Below, one piece after another: positions 17,213 to 26,466 of a stretch of 64,000 nt of DNA. Both the position numbers and the translations under genes were made by a program. Each line of letters starts with the position of its first letter. Within the stretch, counting starts at the first letter, position 1. The stretch covers positions 1,064,258 through 1,128,257 of the forward strand of contig NZ_PZJV01000001.1 of NCBI RefSeq assembly GCF_003206155.1, in the 5' to 3' direction. This DNA comes from Salinicola halophilus. Lineage in GTDB: Bacteria > Pseudomonadota > Gammaproteobacteria > Pseudomonadales > Halomonadaceae. The notes beneath the pieces were generated by a model. The model was not told where the DNA came from, did no database searches, and worked only from the letters and a program-made list of their open reading frames with translations.

Positions 17213-17464
17213 TCAACGGCGGCCGAGGATCAGGCCAAGGAAGACACCCACGCCGCCGGCGATCGCCAGCGCGCTGATGGGATTCTTCACCGTGGCTTCG
17301 CGCATGCTGTCGACGGTTTCGCCGTAGTTGGCCTGGACCTTGCCGGCAGCCTGGCGCGCCTTGCCTTCACGACGAAGATCATTGTCTTCGGTGAAACGGC
17401 CTGCCGCTTCCTGGGCCTGACCCTTGAGTTCTTCGGTGCGTCCCTTCGTTTGATCTTCGTACAT
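17213..17464 (-). CDS. CsbD-like stress protein with C-terminal membrane anchor
   Basis: The 83-residue protein starts at ATG 17464 with AAGGAGG upstream; the longer frame to 17545 lacks a ribosome site. Residues 1-55 match the CsbD pattern (KGRTEELKGQAQEAAGRF, GKARQAAGKVQANYGE). The C-terminus is a glycine-rich hydrophobic segment ending in two Arg (ISALAIAGGVGVFLGLILGRR), like the tail of DUF883/ElaB proteins. CsbD proteins are general-stress-induced; ElaB-type tails anchor to the inner membrane. The combination suggests an anchored stress protein; the function is unknown. Confidence 0.8.
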   Translation of the reverse strand: MYEDQTKGRTEELKGQAQEAAGRFTEDNDLRREGKARQAAGKVQANYGETVDSMREATVKNPISALAIAGGVGVFLGLILGRR

Positions 17465-17665
17465 ACGGACCTCCTTGGCAGCGGTTATGTCAGCGGATTC
17501 GTTCCGCTGATGAATGAGCGTAGCTGCCCGTCGGAAAACCCACAATGTTGGTCTCTATTCGCTGATACCGTGACCTCGCACTCAGCCTGCGAAACGCATC
17601 GCCAGCGCAACTTTCGACGAGACATCTATACTGGACAAGTAACCTAATCAGAAAGGAAGACTGCA

Positions 17666-18091
17666 ATGCGTACTCAAGGAATGATCGGCGCGGGCGTTCT
17701 AGGACTGGCACTGGCGCTGGGTGGCTGTGCCAGTACGCCGCCGTCTCCCTATGAGAAAGTGGCCGGAGAGTACGAGGGCGTACTGCCCTGCGCGGACTGC
17801 TCGGGAATCCAGGTCGATCTGAAGATGATGAACATGGATGACACGGGTGGCGCCTATGTGCTCAACAGTCTCTACCAGGGGCGTAGCGACGAGCCGATGA
17901 AGACACAGGGCAATTTCCTCATCCTCAACGACGTTGGCCCGCAACATCTGCCGACCGTCTATCAGCTCAGAGGCGCCGGCGGCAACACCATCTACTTCCT
18001 GCGTCCGCTGGACGACGGCAATCTCGAAGTGCTCGATACGCGCATGGGCGTCATCAGCTCCGGGGCAGACATGACGCTGAAACGTCAGTAA
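17666..18091 (+). CDS. NlpE-like outer-membrane lipoprotein
   Basis: The 141-residue protein has a lipoprotein signal peptide ending LALGGC (lipidated Cys21), then the NlpE N-terminal beta-barrel domain: YEKVAGEYEGVLPCADCSGIQVDL carries the CxxC of NlpE (copper resistance protein family), and FLRPLDDGNLEVLD follows. E. coli NlpE is about 236 residues with a second OB domain; this protein has the N-terminal domain only, which is common in Gammaproteobacteria. NlpE senses surface contact and lipoprotein-trafficking stress through Cpx; whether this short form does so is unknown. The gene stands alone and is followed by a 15-bp hairpin. Confidence 0.85.
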   Translation: MRTQGMIGAGVLGLALALGGCASTPPSPYEKVAGEYEGVLPCADCSGIQVDLKMMNMDDTGGAYVLNSLYQGRSDEPMKTQGNFLILNDVGPQHLPTVYQLRGAGGNTIYFLRPLDDGNLEVLDTRMGVISSGADMTLKRQ

Positions 18092-18125
18092 CGCGCTGGG
18101 GCATCGCCCCCGGACTGCCATCGAT

Positions 18126-18160
18126 ACGACGAAGCCGGGCCTTGTGCCCGGCTTCGTCGT
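18126..18160 (+). terminator. Perfect 15-bp hairpin after the NlpE-like gene
   Basis: ACGACGAAGCCGGGC pairs fully with GCCCGGCTTCGTCGT around CTTGT, 34 bases after the stop. The T-tail is poor, but the stem is long enough to act as a terminator or 3' end barrier. Confidence 0.6.
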
Positions 18161-18207
18161 CATGATGGTCCCGCTCGATCCGTCGCCCTCGAGACCCGCG
18201 CGCTTTA

Positions 18208-18295
18208 CGTCTTAAGCGAGCCTTTAGGCTCTTAGCGAGCTCCCGGGTCTTTAGCCAGCGCCCAGTCTTCAGACGGCCTAGGTCCTTAGCGAGCG
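18208..18295. repeat. Degenerate tandem repeat, about five units of 17-19 bp, overlapping the rsmJ 3' end
   Basis: Units begin at 18208, 18227, 18246, 18264 and 18281 and share the core (G)GTCTTTAGCGAGC with substitutions: CGTCTTAAGCGAGC, GGCTCTTAGCGAGC, GGTCTTTAGCCAGC, AGTCTTCAGACGGC, GGTCCTTAGCGAGC. The last unit encodes the final residues of RsmJ and the fourth contains its stop codon. It looks like an old slippage array. Confidence 0.6.
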
Positions 18296-19048
18296 ATGAA
18301 CGTAGAGATCGTAGCGGCTTGTCTTGTCTTCGATGACGTGACGCGGCGCGGGGCCGTGGATCGGCGGCGCCTTGCGCGGTCGCTTGACCACCACGCGGTG
18401 GGTGGCAATATCCAGCGCCGCTTCCAGCAGGCGCGGAGCGTCGTCGTCGGCACCGGCCAGCTCGCGGAAAAGACGCATCTCCTTTTTGGCCAGCGCCGAT
18501 TTCTCACGATGCGGAAACATCGGATCGAGGTGAACGACCTGGGGCGAATGCGGCCAGTCGGCGACCGCCGCACCGAGCCCGGCAGCACTGTCGGCATGGA
18601 GCAGACAGAGCCGCGAGACGATATCGCCCACTTCCCGGTCTTCGCGCGCTCTGAAGAGCGCGTCGGCCAGCAGCGCATGAATCGCCGCGACACGCTCGAC
18701 CATCAGCACCTCGGCCCCCAGCGAAGCCAGCACGAAGGCGTCGCGTCCGAGACCGGCAGTGGCGTCGACCACGCAGGGCGTCACGCCCTTGGCGAAACCG
18801 CAGGCGCGGGCGACCAGCTGTCCGCGCCCGCCGCCGAATCGACGCCGGTGCGCCACGCCGCCGGAGAGAAAGTCCGCGCTTACCGGGTGCCCGTAGCTCG
18901 CGGCGTCTCCCGCGATGACGAGCCCCGGCTCACCCTGCCGCAGGACCAACCCGGACTCGGGCTGCGCTCGTTGCCACGCGAGGCCATAGCGCTCGGCAAG
19001 CTCCCGCAGCGCATCACCGACGACGACGAGACCGCTCACGTCGCCCAC
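18278..19048 (-). CDS. rsmJ: 16S rRNA m2G1516 methyltransferase RsmJ
   Basis: RsmJ methylates N2 of G1516 in 16S rRNA with S-adenosylmethionine. The 256-residue protein contains the family motifs VVDATAGLGRDAFVLASLG (SAM binding), HLDPMFPHREKSA (catalytic, DPMFPxR) and VVVKRPRKAPP. The start is GTG 19048 (GTG 19039 is an alternative). Its beginning overlaps the end of uppP by 13 bases, implying co-transcription. Its last codons lie inside a degenerate tandem repeat. Confidence 0.93.
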   Translation of the reverse strand: MGDVSGLVVVGDALRELAERYGLAWQRAQPESGLVLRQGEPGLVIAGDAASYGHPVSADFLSGGVAHRRRFGGGRGQLVARACGFAKGVTPCVVDATAGLGRDAFVLASLGAEVLMVERVAAIHALLADALFRAREDREVGDIVSRLCLLHADSAAGLGAAVADWPHSPQVVHLDPMFPHREKSALAKKEMRLFRELAGADDDAPRLLEAALDIATHRVVVKRPRKAPPIHGPAPRHVIEDKTSRYDLYVHRSLRT

Positions 19049-19836
19049 AGGAAGAGCGCGGCGCCGAGGAGCAGCCGGTAGATCACGAAGGGCAGCATGC
19101 CGATCCGGTCAAGCGCCACCAGAAAGAGCTTGATGCAGATCCAGGCGGCGATGAACGAGAAGACCACACCGAGCACCATCTCGTGCCACAGGGCAACACT
19201 GCTATCGGCCTGAACGAGTTCGATACTCTGGTATAGCCCCGCGGCGAGAATCAGGGGTATCGAGAGTAGAAACGAGAAGCGAGCCGCTGCCTGGCGCGTG
19301 AAGCCGAGCATCAACGCTGCCGTCATGGTGATCCCGGAGCGCGAGGTGCCGGGGATCAGCGCGAGCGCCTGCGCCAACCCGACGAGCAGCGCCGCTTTGA
19401 GCGTCATGCTGCCGAGCGGACGCTCGCGAAGGCTCTTGAGATCGGCAATGCCGAGCACCACACCGAAGACCAGTGTCGTCGTCGCGATCACCAGCACCGA
19501 CCGGCCGGCGCTCTCCACCCAGTTCTCCACGAGTAGCCCAGCGATGACCGCCGGCAACGTCGCGATGATCACCGCCCAGCCCAGTCGGCTCTCCTCGCTC
19601 TGCCCGCGGCTTCCGAATTGCGCGAACCAGGCGTGAGTGATTCGCCAGATATCTCGCCGAAAGGCGAACATCACTGCGCCCAGCGAGCCGATGTGCACGG
19701 CGACATCGAAAGCGAGTCCCTGGTCGGACCAGCCCAACAGTTGAGAAGGCAGTATCAGGTGCGCGGAGGAAGAGATGGGTAGAAATTCGGTGACCCCTTG
19801 AATGACGGCCAGGGCTACCAGGTGCAAAACATCCAT
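19036..19836 (-). CDS. uppP: Undecaprenyl-diphosphatase UppP (BacA)
   Basis: This integral membrane phosphatase recycles undecaprenyl diphosphate to the monophosphate lipid carrier for peptidoglycan and other envelope polymers, and confers bacitracin resistance. The 266-residue protein has the two active-site motifs: AVIQGVTEFLPISSSAHL near the N-terminus and PGTSRSGITMTAAL (about residue 170), with the catalytic Ser/Arg. Eight hydrophobic segments are visible. ATG 19836 gives the standard start. It lies upstream of rsmJ and 44 bp downstream of tsaB on the same strand. Confidence 0.96.
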   Translation of the reverse strand: MDVLHLVALAVIQGVTEFLPISSSAHLILPSQLLGWSDQGLAFDVAVHIGSLGAVMFAFRRDIWRITHAWFAQFGSRGQSEESRLGWAVIIATLPAVIAGLLVENWVESAGRSVLVIATTTLVFGVVLGIADLKSLRERPLGSMTLKAALLVGLAQALALIPGTSRSGITMTAALMLGFTRQAAARFSFLLSIPLILAAGLYQSIELVQADSSVALWHEMVLGVVFSFIAAWICIKLFLVALDRIGMLPFVIYRLLLGAALFLWAT

Positions 19837-19880
19837 GATCGCTCGAGATCCTTATCGATGAGCCACGTGAATCGTCGCGT

Positions 19881-20570
19881 TCACGTCTTGCGCCAGGCCA
19901 CCTCGTTGCGCAGATAGACGGGGGTGGCGTCATGAGGCGCGCCGCCGCGTTCGCCCCGCGCCCAGGCGCCGGCGGCAAGACGGACGATATCCTGCGCCGC
20001 TACGAGTTCGTCCGGCAGGACCTGAGCGAGCGACGCGCGTATCTGGACAGGCGTTTGTTCCAAAAGTTGCCAGCCACTGCCGATTCCGACCCACTCTCGG
20101 TCGCCCTCCTCCCCCGGCAAACGCAATTTGGCCGGCGAGATCACCCGTTCTTCGAGGCAGATCTCGACTTCCCCCTCCACACAGCGGTAGGCGCCGACAT
20201 AGATTTCGCCCATGCGTGCGTCGAGCGCTGCGACGACGTGGCGAGCATGCCACTGACGGTGCGCGGCGAGCGCGAGCGACTCGAGCGTGGAGACGCCCAT
20301 CAGCGGGAGATCCGCGCCATAGGCGAGCCCCTGGGCGATGCCCGCGGCAATTCGCAGCCCGGTGAAAGAGCCCGGTCCATGACCGTAGGCAATGGCATCG
20401 AGATCGGCGAGACGCATCCCGGCCTCGTCCAGCAGCTCATCGATCATCGGCATCAGCCGTCGGGTATGTTCGCGTGGCGCGATCTCGAAACGGTGAATCA
20501 AGGTGCCGTCGCGCCACAAGGCGCTCGAGCAAGCGTTCGAGGAGGCATCCAGGGCCAGGAGGGAAGGCAT
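19881..20570 (-). CDS. tsaB: tRNA threonylcarbamoyladenosine biosynthesis protein TsaB
   Basis: TsaB is the ASKHA-fold partner of TsaD in making t6A37 in ANN-decoding tRNAs. The 229-residue protein has LLALDASSNACSSALW at the N-terminus, EHTRRLMPMIDELL and the conserved AIAYGHGPGSFTGLRIA with GIAQGLAYG. Length matches E. coli TsaB (231). It is followed by uppP and preceded by adk, with a strong hairpin in the 100-bp gap upstream. Confidence 0.95.
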   Translation of the reverse strand: MPSLLALDASSNACSSALWRDGTLIHRFEIAPREHTRRLMPMIDELLDEAGMRLADLDAIAYGHGPGSFTGLRIAAGIAQGLAYGADLPLMGVSTLESLALAAHRQWHARHVVAALDARMGEIYVGAYRCVEGEVEICLEERVISPAKLRLPGEEGDREWVGIGSGWQLLEQTPVQIRASLAQVLPDELVAAQDIVRLAAGAWARGERGGAPHDATPVYLRNEVAWRKT

Positions 20571-20631
20571 CGAGTTACCGAACGTTCAAGAGTGAGGGGC
20601 CAAAGCCCGGATCCGCCCGGGTGGCGGGAGA

Positions 20632-20659
20632 CGTCGCGCTGCCGGGCGGCAGCGCGACG
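20632..20659 (-). terminator. Perfect 12-bp hairpin between adk and tsaB
   Basis: CGTCGCGCTGCC pairs with GGCAGCGCGACG around GGGC, 11 bases past the adk stop. No T-run follows, so it may be a weak terminator or an mRNA stabiliser. Confidence 0.45.
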
Positions 20660-20670
20660 CTGGCGAGAAC

Positions 20671-21330
<660 letters not shown>

Positions 21331-21447
21331 TTAGTGCTCCTTGAAAGATGGCACCGGTACACGACCGGCGAATGGAGCAAAACGATACCTGCCGTGCGAC
21401 AACCGCACAAGGCTCGCTTCGGCGAATACCGGGGCTCCCGCCGGACC

Positions 21448-21483
21448 AAAAAAAAGCCAACGGCCCGAGTGGGCCGTTGGCTT
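21448..21483 (-). terminator. Rho-independent terminator of the pyruvate dehydrogenase operon
   Basis: On the minus strand AGCCAACGGCCC pairs with GGGCCGTTGGCT around ACTC, followed by eight T (AAAAAAAA at 21448-21455 on the plus strand). It lies 21 bases past the aceF stop. Confidence 0.93.
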
Positions 21484-21503
21484 GCGTCTCACGCGTGATG
21501 CGC

Positions 21504-23672
21504 TCAGATCAGGATGCGACGAATGTCTGTCAGCACCTGAGCCAGGTAAGCGGTGAAGCGCGCTGCATCCGCCCCGTTGACCGCCCGATGGTCATACGAG
21601 AGCGACAGCGGGCACATCAGCCGCGGCTTGAACTCGGCACCGTTCCAGACCGGTTTCGTCTGCGACTTGGAGACACCGAGAATCGCGACTTCCGGCGCGT
21701 TGACGATCGGCGTGAAGGCCGTGCCACCGATCGAGCCGAGACTCGAGATGGTGAAGCAGCCGCCCTGCATCTCGTCGCGCTTGAGCTTGCCTTCCTGAGC
21801 CCGCCCGGCGAGGTCGATCACTTCCTTGGCGAGCTCGATGATGCCTTTCTGATCCACGTTGCGGATCACCGGCACCATCAGCCCGTTGGGCGTATCCACC
21901 GCCACGCCGATGTGGACGTACTTCTTCTGGATCAGCTTGTCGCCGTCCGGGTGCAGCGAGACGTTGAACTGCGGGTACATCTCGAGCGCCTTGGCGGCCG
22001 CCTTGATCATGAACGGCAGCGGCGTGAGCTTGGCCCCCTGCTGGGCAGCCTCGTCCTTCATCGCCTTGCGGAAGTTCTCGAGTTCGGTGATGTCCGCTTC
22101 GTCGAACTGCGTAACGTGGGGCACGTTGAGCCAGCTGCGATGCAGATTGGTCGCCCCCGCCTTCATCAGCCGGCCCATCGGCTTCTCTTCGATCTCGCCG
22201 AACTGGCTGAAATCGACCGCCGGGATCGGCGGGATGCCTGCGCCACCGCTGGCAGCGGACGCCTGTGCCTTGCCCGTATCGCCGCTCTTGCGCGCCTGCA
22301 TGACCTTCTTGACGAAGCCGTCGACGTCGTCCTTCACGATGCGACCCTTCGGCCCGGACCCTTCGACTTCGCTCAGGTCGACCCCGAGCTCACGGCCGAG
22401 CTTGCGCACCGCCGGTCCGGCGTGAACCTGAGCGCCAGCCGTCTTGTCGTCGCCGTGCTTGTGACGCGCTTCCGGACTCGGCTCGCCTCCGGCGGCCTTG
22501 CCACCCGACTTGGCGTCGGATTTCTTGCTCTCGGACTTCTCGCCACCGCCCGTTTTCTTGGCGTCGTCGGACTTCTTGGCATCGTCGGACTTCTTGCCCT
22601 TCGCGTCCGCCTTGTCGCTCGAGCCGGATTTCTTGCCCGAGCCCGCGGATTTCTTGCCGCCCGCGGTCTCGATGTAGCCGATCAGGTCGCCTTCGGAGAC
22701 GCTGTCGCCCTCCTTGACCGACACTTCGACGATCTTGCCCTCAAAGGGGCTAGGGACGTCCATCGATGCCTTGTCGGACTCCAGCGTGATCAGCGTGTCT
22801 TCCTTGCTGACCTCGTCGCCTTCACCGATCGCGACCTCGATGACTTCGACGTTATCGCTGCCGATATCGGGTACGCGAAGCTCCTGACGACCGCCGCCTT
22901 CTTCATCGCCGGATTCGTCGTCATCGGACTGGTCGTCGCCGGATTCGTCATCATCGGAGGCGTCGTCGCTTTCCGACGCGTCGCCATCGTCGCTGCTGGC
23001 GTCGGACGACGCGTCGTCACCGGCATCGTCGCCTTCGCCGGCAATCTCCATGGTACCGATCACGTCACCTTCGGTGACCTTGTCGCCTTCCTTGATGGAG
23101 AGCGACACGAGCTTGCCGCTGTAGGGACTGGGAACGTCCATCGATGCCTTGTCGGACTCCAGCGTGATCAGCGTGTCCTCCTCGCTGACCTCGTCGCCCT
23201 CGCCTACCGCGACGTCGATGATCTCGACCGGGTCATCACTGCCGATGTCCGGCACCTTGACCTCGACGGTGCGCTTGCCGGAACCCGAGGCGGATTTCGA
23301 CGACTTCGGCGCGGGTTTCTCGTCTTCGGCGTCTTCGTCCGACTCGGCGCTCTCTTCGCTCTTGCCCGGAGAGGCCTTTTCGGCCGATTCCTGATCGCTC
23401 TCGGCGTCGTCGTCCTGATCGTCGTCGCCTTCACCTTCGGCTTCGAGCTCCAGAATGTCGTCGCCTTCGGAAACGGTATCACCCTCTTTCACCAGCAGCT
23501 TCACGACCTTGCCACCCTTGGGCGCAGGGACGTCCATGCTGGCCTTGTCGGACTCCAGCGTGATCATGGTGTCTTCAGCGGAGATGACGTCGCCTTCGCT
23601 CACCGCGATCTCGATGATTTCGACACCGTCGCTACCGCCGATGTCGGGAACTTTGATGATTTCGCTACTCAA
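21504..23672 (-). CDS. aceF: Pyruvate dehydrogenase E2, dihydrolipoamide acetyltransferase with three lipoyl domains
   Basis: E2 forms the core of the pyruvate dehydrogenase complex and transfers the acetyl group from lipoamide to CoA. The 722-residue protein has three lipoyl domains, each with the lipoylation site ESDKASMDV (Lys43, Lys175, Lys301), a peripheral-subunit-binding domain (about 418-455: HAGPAVRKLGRELGVDL) and a catalytic domain ending with DHRAVNGADAARF (His695). Linkers 1 and 2 are extremely acidic (about half Asp/Glu in residues 213-262), while linker 3 is Lys/Ser/Asp-rich. This differs from the Ala/Pro linkers of E. coli and fits a halophile. It follows aceE by 103 bp on the same strand and ends at a strong terminator. 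Confidence 0.97.
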   Translation of the reverse strand: MSSEIIKVPDIGGSDGVEIIEIAVSEGDVISAEDTMITLESDKASMDVPAPKGGKVVKLLVKEGDTVSEGDDILELEAEGEGDDDQDDDAESDQESAEKASPGKSEESAESDEDAEDEKPAPKSSKSASGSGKRTVEVKVPDIGSDDPVEIIDVAVGEGDEVSEEDTLITLESDKASMDVPSPYSGKLVSLSIKEGDKVTEGDVIGTMEIAGEGDDAGDDASSDASSDDGDASESDDASDDDESGDDQSDDDESGDEEGGGRQELRVPDIGSDNVEVIEVAIGEGDEVSKEDTLITLESDKASMDVPSPFEGKIVEVSVKEGDSVSEGDLIGYIETAGGKKSAGSGKKSGSSDKADAKGKKSDDAKKSDDAKKTGGGEKSESKKSDAKSGGKAAGGEPSPEARHKHGDDKTAGAQVHAGPAVRKLGRELGVDLSEVEGSGPKGRIVKDDVDGFVKKVMQARKSGDTGKAQASAASGGAGIPPIPAVDFSQFGEIEEKPMGRLMKAGATNLHRSWLNVPHVTQFDEADITELENFRKAMKDEAAQQGAKLTPLPFMIKAAAKALEMYPQFNVSLHPDGDKLIQKKYVHIGVAVDTPNGLMVPVIRNVDQKGIIELAKEVIDLAGRAQEGKLKRDEMQGGCFTISSLGSIGGTAFTPIVNAPEVAILGVSKSQTKPVWNGAEFKPRLMCPLSLSYDHRAVNGADAARFTAYLAQVLTDIRRILI

Positions 23673-23775
23673 GGTCGCGCTCCTTTATCATCCACCGGTT
23701 CGCCGCGCGGGCGAACCGGTTCGTCTGGCCGTGGCCGTCGCCACGCGTGACGACGGCCCTTCGGAGAGTCGCCGA

Positions 23776-26466
23776 TCAAACGGTCAGCGGGCTGGGCTTG
23801 GCGGGATCGAGGCCATACTTCTTCATGGCATCGTTGACCACCTTGCCGTCGACCTCGCCGCGCATCGCCAGCGCGCGCAGCGCCTGAACGGTGACGTAGT
23901 AGCGATCGACCTCGAAGAAGTGACGCAGCTGTTCGCGAGTGTCAGAGCGACCAAACCCGTCGGTGCCGAGCACGTGGAAGTCCGTGGGTACCCAGGCGCG
24001 GATCTGATCGGCATAGAGCTTCATGTAGTCGGTCGAGGCAATGACCGGCCCTTCGATCGATTCGAGCTGCTGAGTCACCCAGGGCTTCTCACGCTTGTCG
24101 TCGAAGTCGAGGAACTGCGCCCGGTCGTACTCCAGCGCTTCGCGACGCAGTTCGTTGAAGCTGGTCACGCTCCAGACGTCGGCGATGACGCCGTGCTCTT
24201 CGGCGAGCATCGTAGCGGCGGCTTCGACTTCGCGCAGGATGGTGCCGCTACCCATGAGCTGAACCCGCGGCTGCTTGCCACCTTCGCCCGTCTCGCCCTG
24301 CTTGAGCCGGTACATGCCGCGAACGATGCCCTCCTCGCTGCCTTCCGGCATTTCCGGGTGCGGGTAGTTCTCGTTCATCACGGTCAGGTAGTAGAAGCAG
24401 TTTTCCTTGTCCTGGAACATCCGCTTGAGACCGTCCTGGACGATCACCGCCAGCTCGTGGCCGTAGCACGGATCGTAGGAGCGGCAGGTCGGCACCGTGG
24501 ACATCAGGATATGGCTGTGGCCATCCTGGTGCTGCAGGCCTTCACCATTGATGGTGGTACGCCCGGCAGTACCGCCGACCATGAAGCCGCGAGCCTGGAG
24601 GTCACCGGCGGCCCAGACCAGATCACCGATACGCTGATAACCGAACATCGAGTAGTAGATGTAGAACGGCAGCAGCGGCAGATGGTGGTTGGCATAAGCG
24701 GTTGCCGCGGCGATCCACGCCGACATCGAGCCGGCTTCGGTGATGCCTTCCTCGAGGATCTGACCCTTCTTATCCTCGCGGTAGTACATGATCTGGCCGG
24801 CATCCATCGGCTCGTACTTCTGGCCTTCGGCGGCGTAGATACCGAGCTGGCGGAACATGCCCTCCATGCCGAAGGTGCGTGCCTCGTCGGGAATGATCGG
24901 CACGACCCGCTGACCGAACTGCTTGTTCTTGACCAGACCGTTGAGCACCCGCACGAACGACATCGTGGTCGAGACTTCGCGGTCGCCGGAGCCCTTGAGC
25001 TGGGTCGCGAACATCTTGTCCTCGAGCGTCGGAATCTCGATCGCTTCGAAGTCGTTCTTGCGCGCCGGCAGGAAACCACCGAGCTTGTCGCGCTGGAGAT
25101 GCAGGTACTTCATCTCCGGGCTGTCGTCTTCCGGCTTGTAGTACGGAATGTCGCCGCTTTCGATCTGCTTGTCGGACACCGGGATGCCGAAACGGTCGCG
25201 GAAGGCCTTGAGCGCGTCGGTCTCCATGGACTTGATCTGGTGCGCTTCCATGTCGGCTTCACCGCTGCCGCCGCCCATGCCGTAGCCTTTGACGGTATGC
25301 GCCAGCACCACGGTCGGACGCCCGTTGGCGTTGTTAACCGCCTCATGGTACGCCGCGTAGACCTTCTGCGGGTCGTGGCCACCACGGTTGAGCCGGAAGA
25401 CCTCCTCGTCGGAGTAGTCCTTGACCATCTCCGCGGTCTCTTCGTACTTGCCGAAGAATTCGTCGCGGGTGTACTTGCCACCCTGAGCCTTGTAGTTCTG
25501 GTACTCGCCGTCGACCGCCTCGTCCATGCGCTTTTGCAGCATGCCTTTGGAGTCTTTCTCGAATAGCGGGTCCCACAGACCGCCCCAGACCACCTTGATG
25601 ACGTTCCAGCCGGCACCGCGGAAGACGCCCTCGAGCTCGTCGATGACGCGGGAGTTGCCGCGCACCGGGCCGTCGAGACGCTGCAGGTTGCAGTTGATCA
25701 CGAAGATCAGGTTGTCGAGCTTCTCGCGGCTGGCCAGATGCAGCGCGCCGAGCGATTCCGGCTCGTCGCACTCGCCGTCGCCGAGGAACGCCCAGACCTT
25801 ACGGTCCTTCATGTCCTCGAGTTCACGCGAGTTCAGATACTTCATCACGTGAGCCTGGTAGATCGCCTGGATCGGACCCAGCCCCATGGAGACGGTGGGG
25901 AACTGCCAGTAATCCGGCATCAGATAGGGGTGCGGATAGGACGGCAGGCCTTCACCATCGACTTCCTGGCGGAAGGTGTCCATCTGCTCTTCGCTCAGAC
26001 GGCCTTCCAGGAAAGAGCGCGCGTAGATGCCGGGCGTGACGTGGCCCTGGATGTAGAGCAGATCACCCTTGTGATCGCCGTTGTCGGCGCGGAAGAAGTG
26101 GTTGAAACCGACTTCGTAGAGCGTGGCACTGGACTGATAGCTGGCGATGTGGCCACCCAGGCCCTTGTGCTTCTTGTTGGTCCGCAGCACCTGCACCATC
26201 GCGTTCCAGCGGATCGCCGAGCGGATCTTGCGCTCGATGAACATGTCGCCGGGAATCTTCGCCTCACGATGCACCGGAATGGTATTGCGGTGCGGCGTGG
26301 TCCCGGAAAACGGCGGTGACGAGCCGTCCCGGCGCAGCCGATCCGCCAACCGACTCAGAATGTAGCGAGCGCGCTCTTCGCCCTCATGCTCCACGACCGA
26401 GGCCAGGGAATCCAGCCACTCCGTGGTTTCGACCGGATCGAGATCTTCTCGTGTCTCCAGACTCAT
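23776..26466 (-). CDS. aceE: Pyruvate dehydrogenase E1 component, homodimeric type
   Basis: E1 decarboxylates pyruvate with thiamine diphosphate and acetylates the lipoyl groups of E2. The 896-residue protein is of the homodimeric alpha2 type. The TPP motif runs from GDGECDEPE (229-237) to INCNLQRLDGPVRGN, and HIASYQSSATLYEVGFNHFF and KGYGMGGGSGEADMEAHQ are strongly conserved. ATG 26466 was chosen because GGAGAG precedes it and it gives the usual MSLETREDLDPVETTEWLDSL-like opening; the open frame extends 15 codons further without support. It is first in the aceE-aceF operon. Confidence 0.97.
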   Translation of the reverse strand: MSLETREDLDPVETTEWLDSLASVVEHEGEERARYILSRLADRLRRDGSSPPFSGTTPHRNTIPVHREAKIPGDMFIERKIRSAIRWNAMVQVLRTNKKHKGLGGHIASYQSSATLYEVGFNHFFRADNGDHKGDLLYIQGHVTPGIYARSFLEGRLSEEQMDTFRQEVDGEGLPSYPHPYLMPDYWQFPTVSMGLGPIQAIYQAHVMKYLNSRELEDMKDRKVWAFLGDGECDEPESLGALHLASREKLDNLIFVINCNLQRLDGPVRGNSRVIDELEGVFRGAGWNVIKVVWGGLWDPLFEKDSKGMLQKRMDEAVDGEYQNYKAQGGKYTRDEFFGKYEETAEMVKDYSDEEVFRLNRGGHDPQKVYAAYHEAVNNANGRPTVVLAHTVKGYGMGGGSGEADMEAHQIKSMETDALKAFRDRFGIPVSDKQIESGDIPYYKPEDDSPEMKYLHLQRDKLGGFLPARKNDFEAIEIPTLEDKMFATQLKGSGDREVSTTMSFVRVLNGLVKNKQFGQRVVPIIPDEARTFGMEGMFRQLGIYAAEGQKYEPMDAGQIMYYREDKKGQILEEGITEAGSMSAWIAAATAYANHHLPLLPFYIYYSMFGYQRIGDLVWAAGDLQARGFMVGGTAGRTTINGEGLQHQDGHSHILMSTVPTCRSYDPCYGHELAVIVQDGLKRMFQDKENCFYYLTVMNENYPHPEMPEGSEEGIVRGMYRLKQGETGEGGKQPRVQLMGSGTILREVEAAATMLAEEHGVIADVWSVTSFNELRREALEYDRAQFLDFDDKREKPWVTQQLESIEGPVIASTDYMKLYADQIRAWVPTDFHVLGTDGFGRSDTREQLRHFFEVDRYYVTVQALRALAMRGEVDGKVVNDAMKKYGLDPAKPSPLTV

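Noticed and set aside
22560-22620. Short direct repeats (KKSDDA codons) inside aceF as a possible regulatory repeat
   Set aside because: They are simply repeated linker codons in a coding region and keep the frame; no separate function is needed.
21348-23750. An 800-codon open frame on the plus strand opposite aceF
   Set aside because: It is antisense to the unmistakable AceF reading frame; the long opposite frame arises from the GC-rich, repetitive Asp/Ser/Glu codons. Its translation is a low-complexity His/Asp/Val/Leu mixture with no motifs.
23455-25566. A 703-codon plus-strand frame opposite aceE/aceF
   Set aside because: It runs antisense across the 3' end of aceE and the start of aceF, both certain; it has no ribosome site or domain features.
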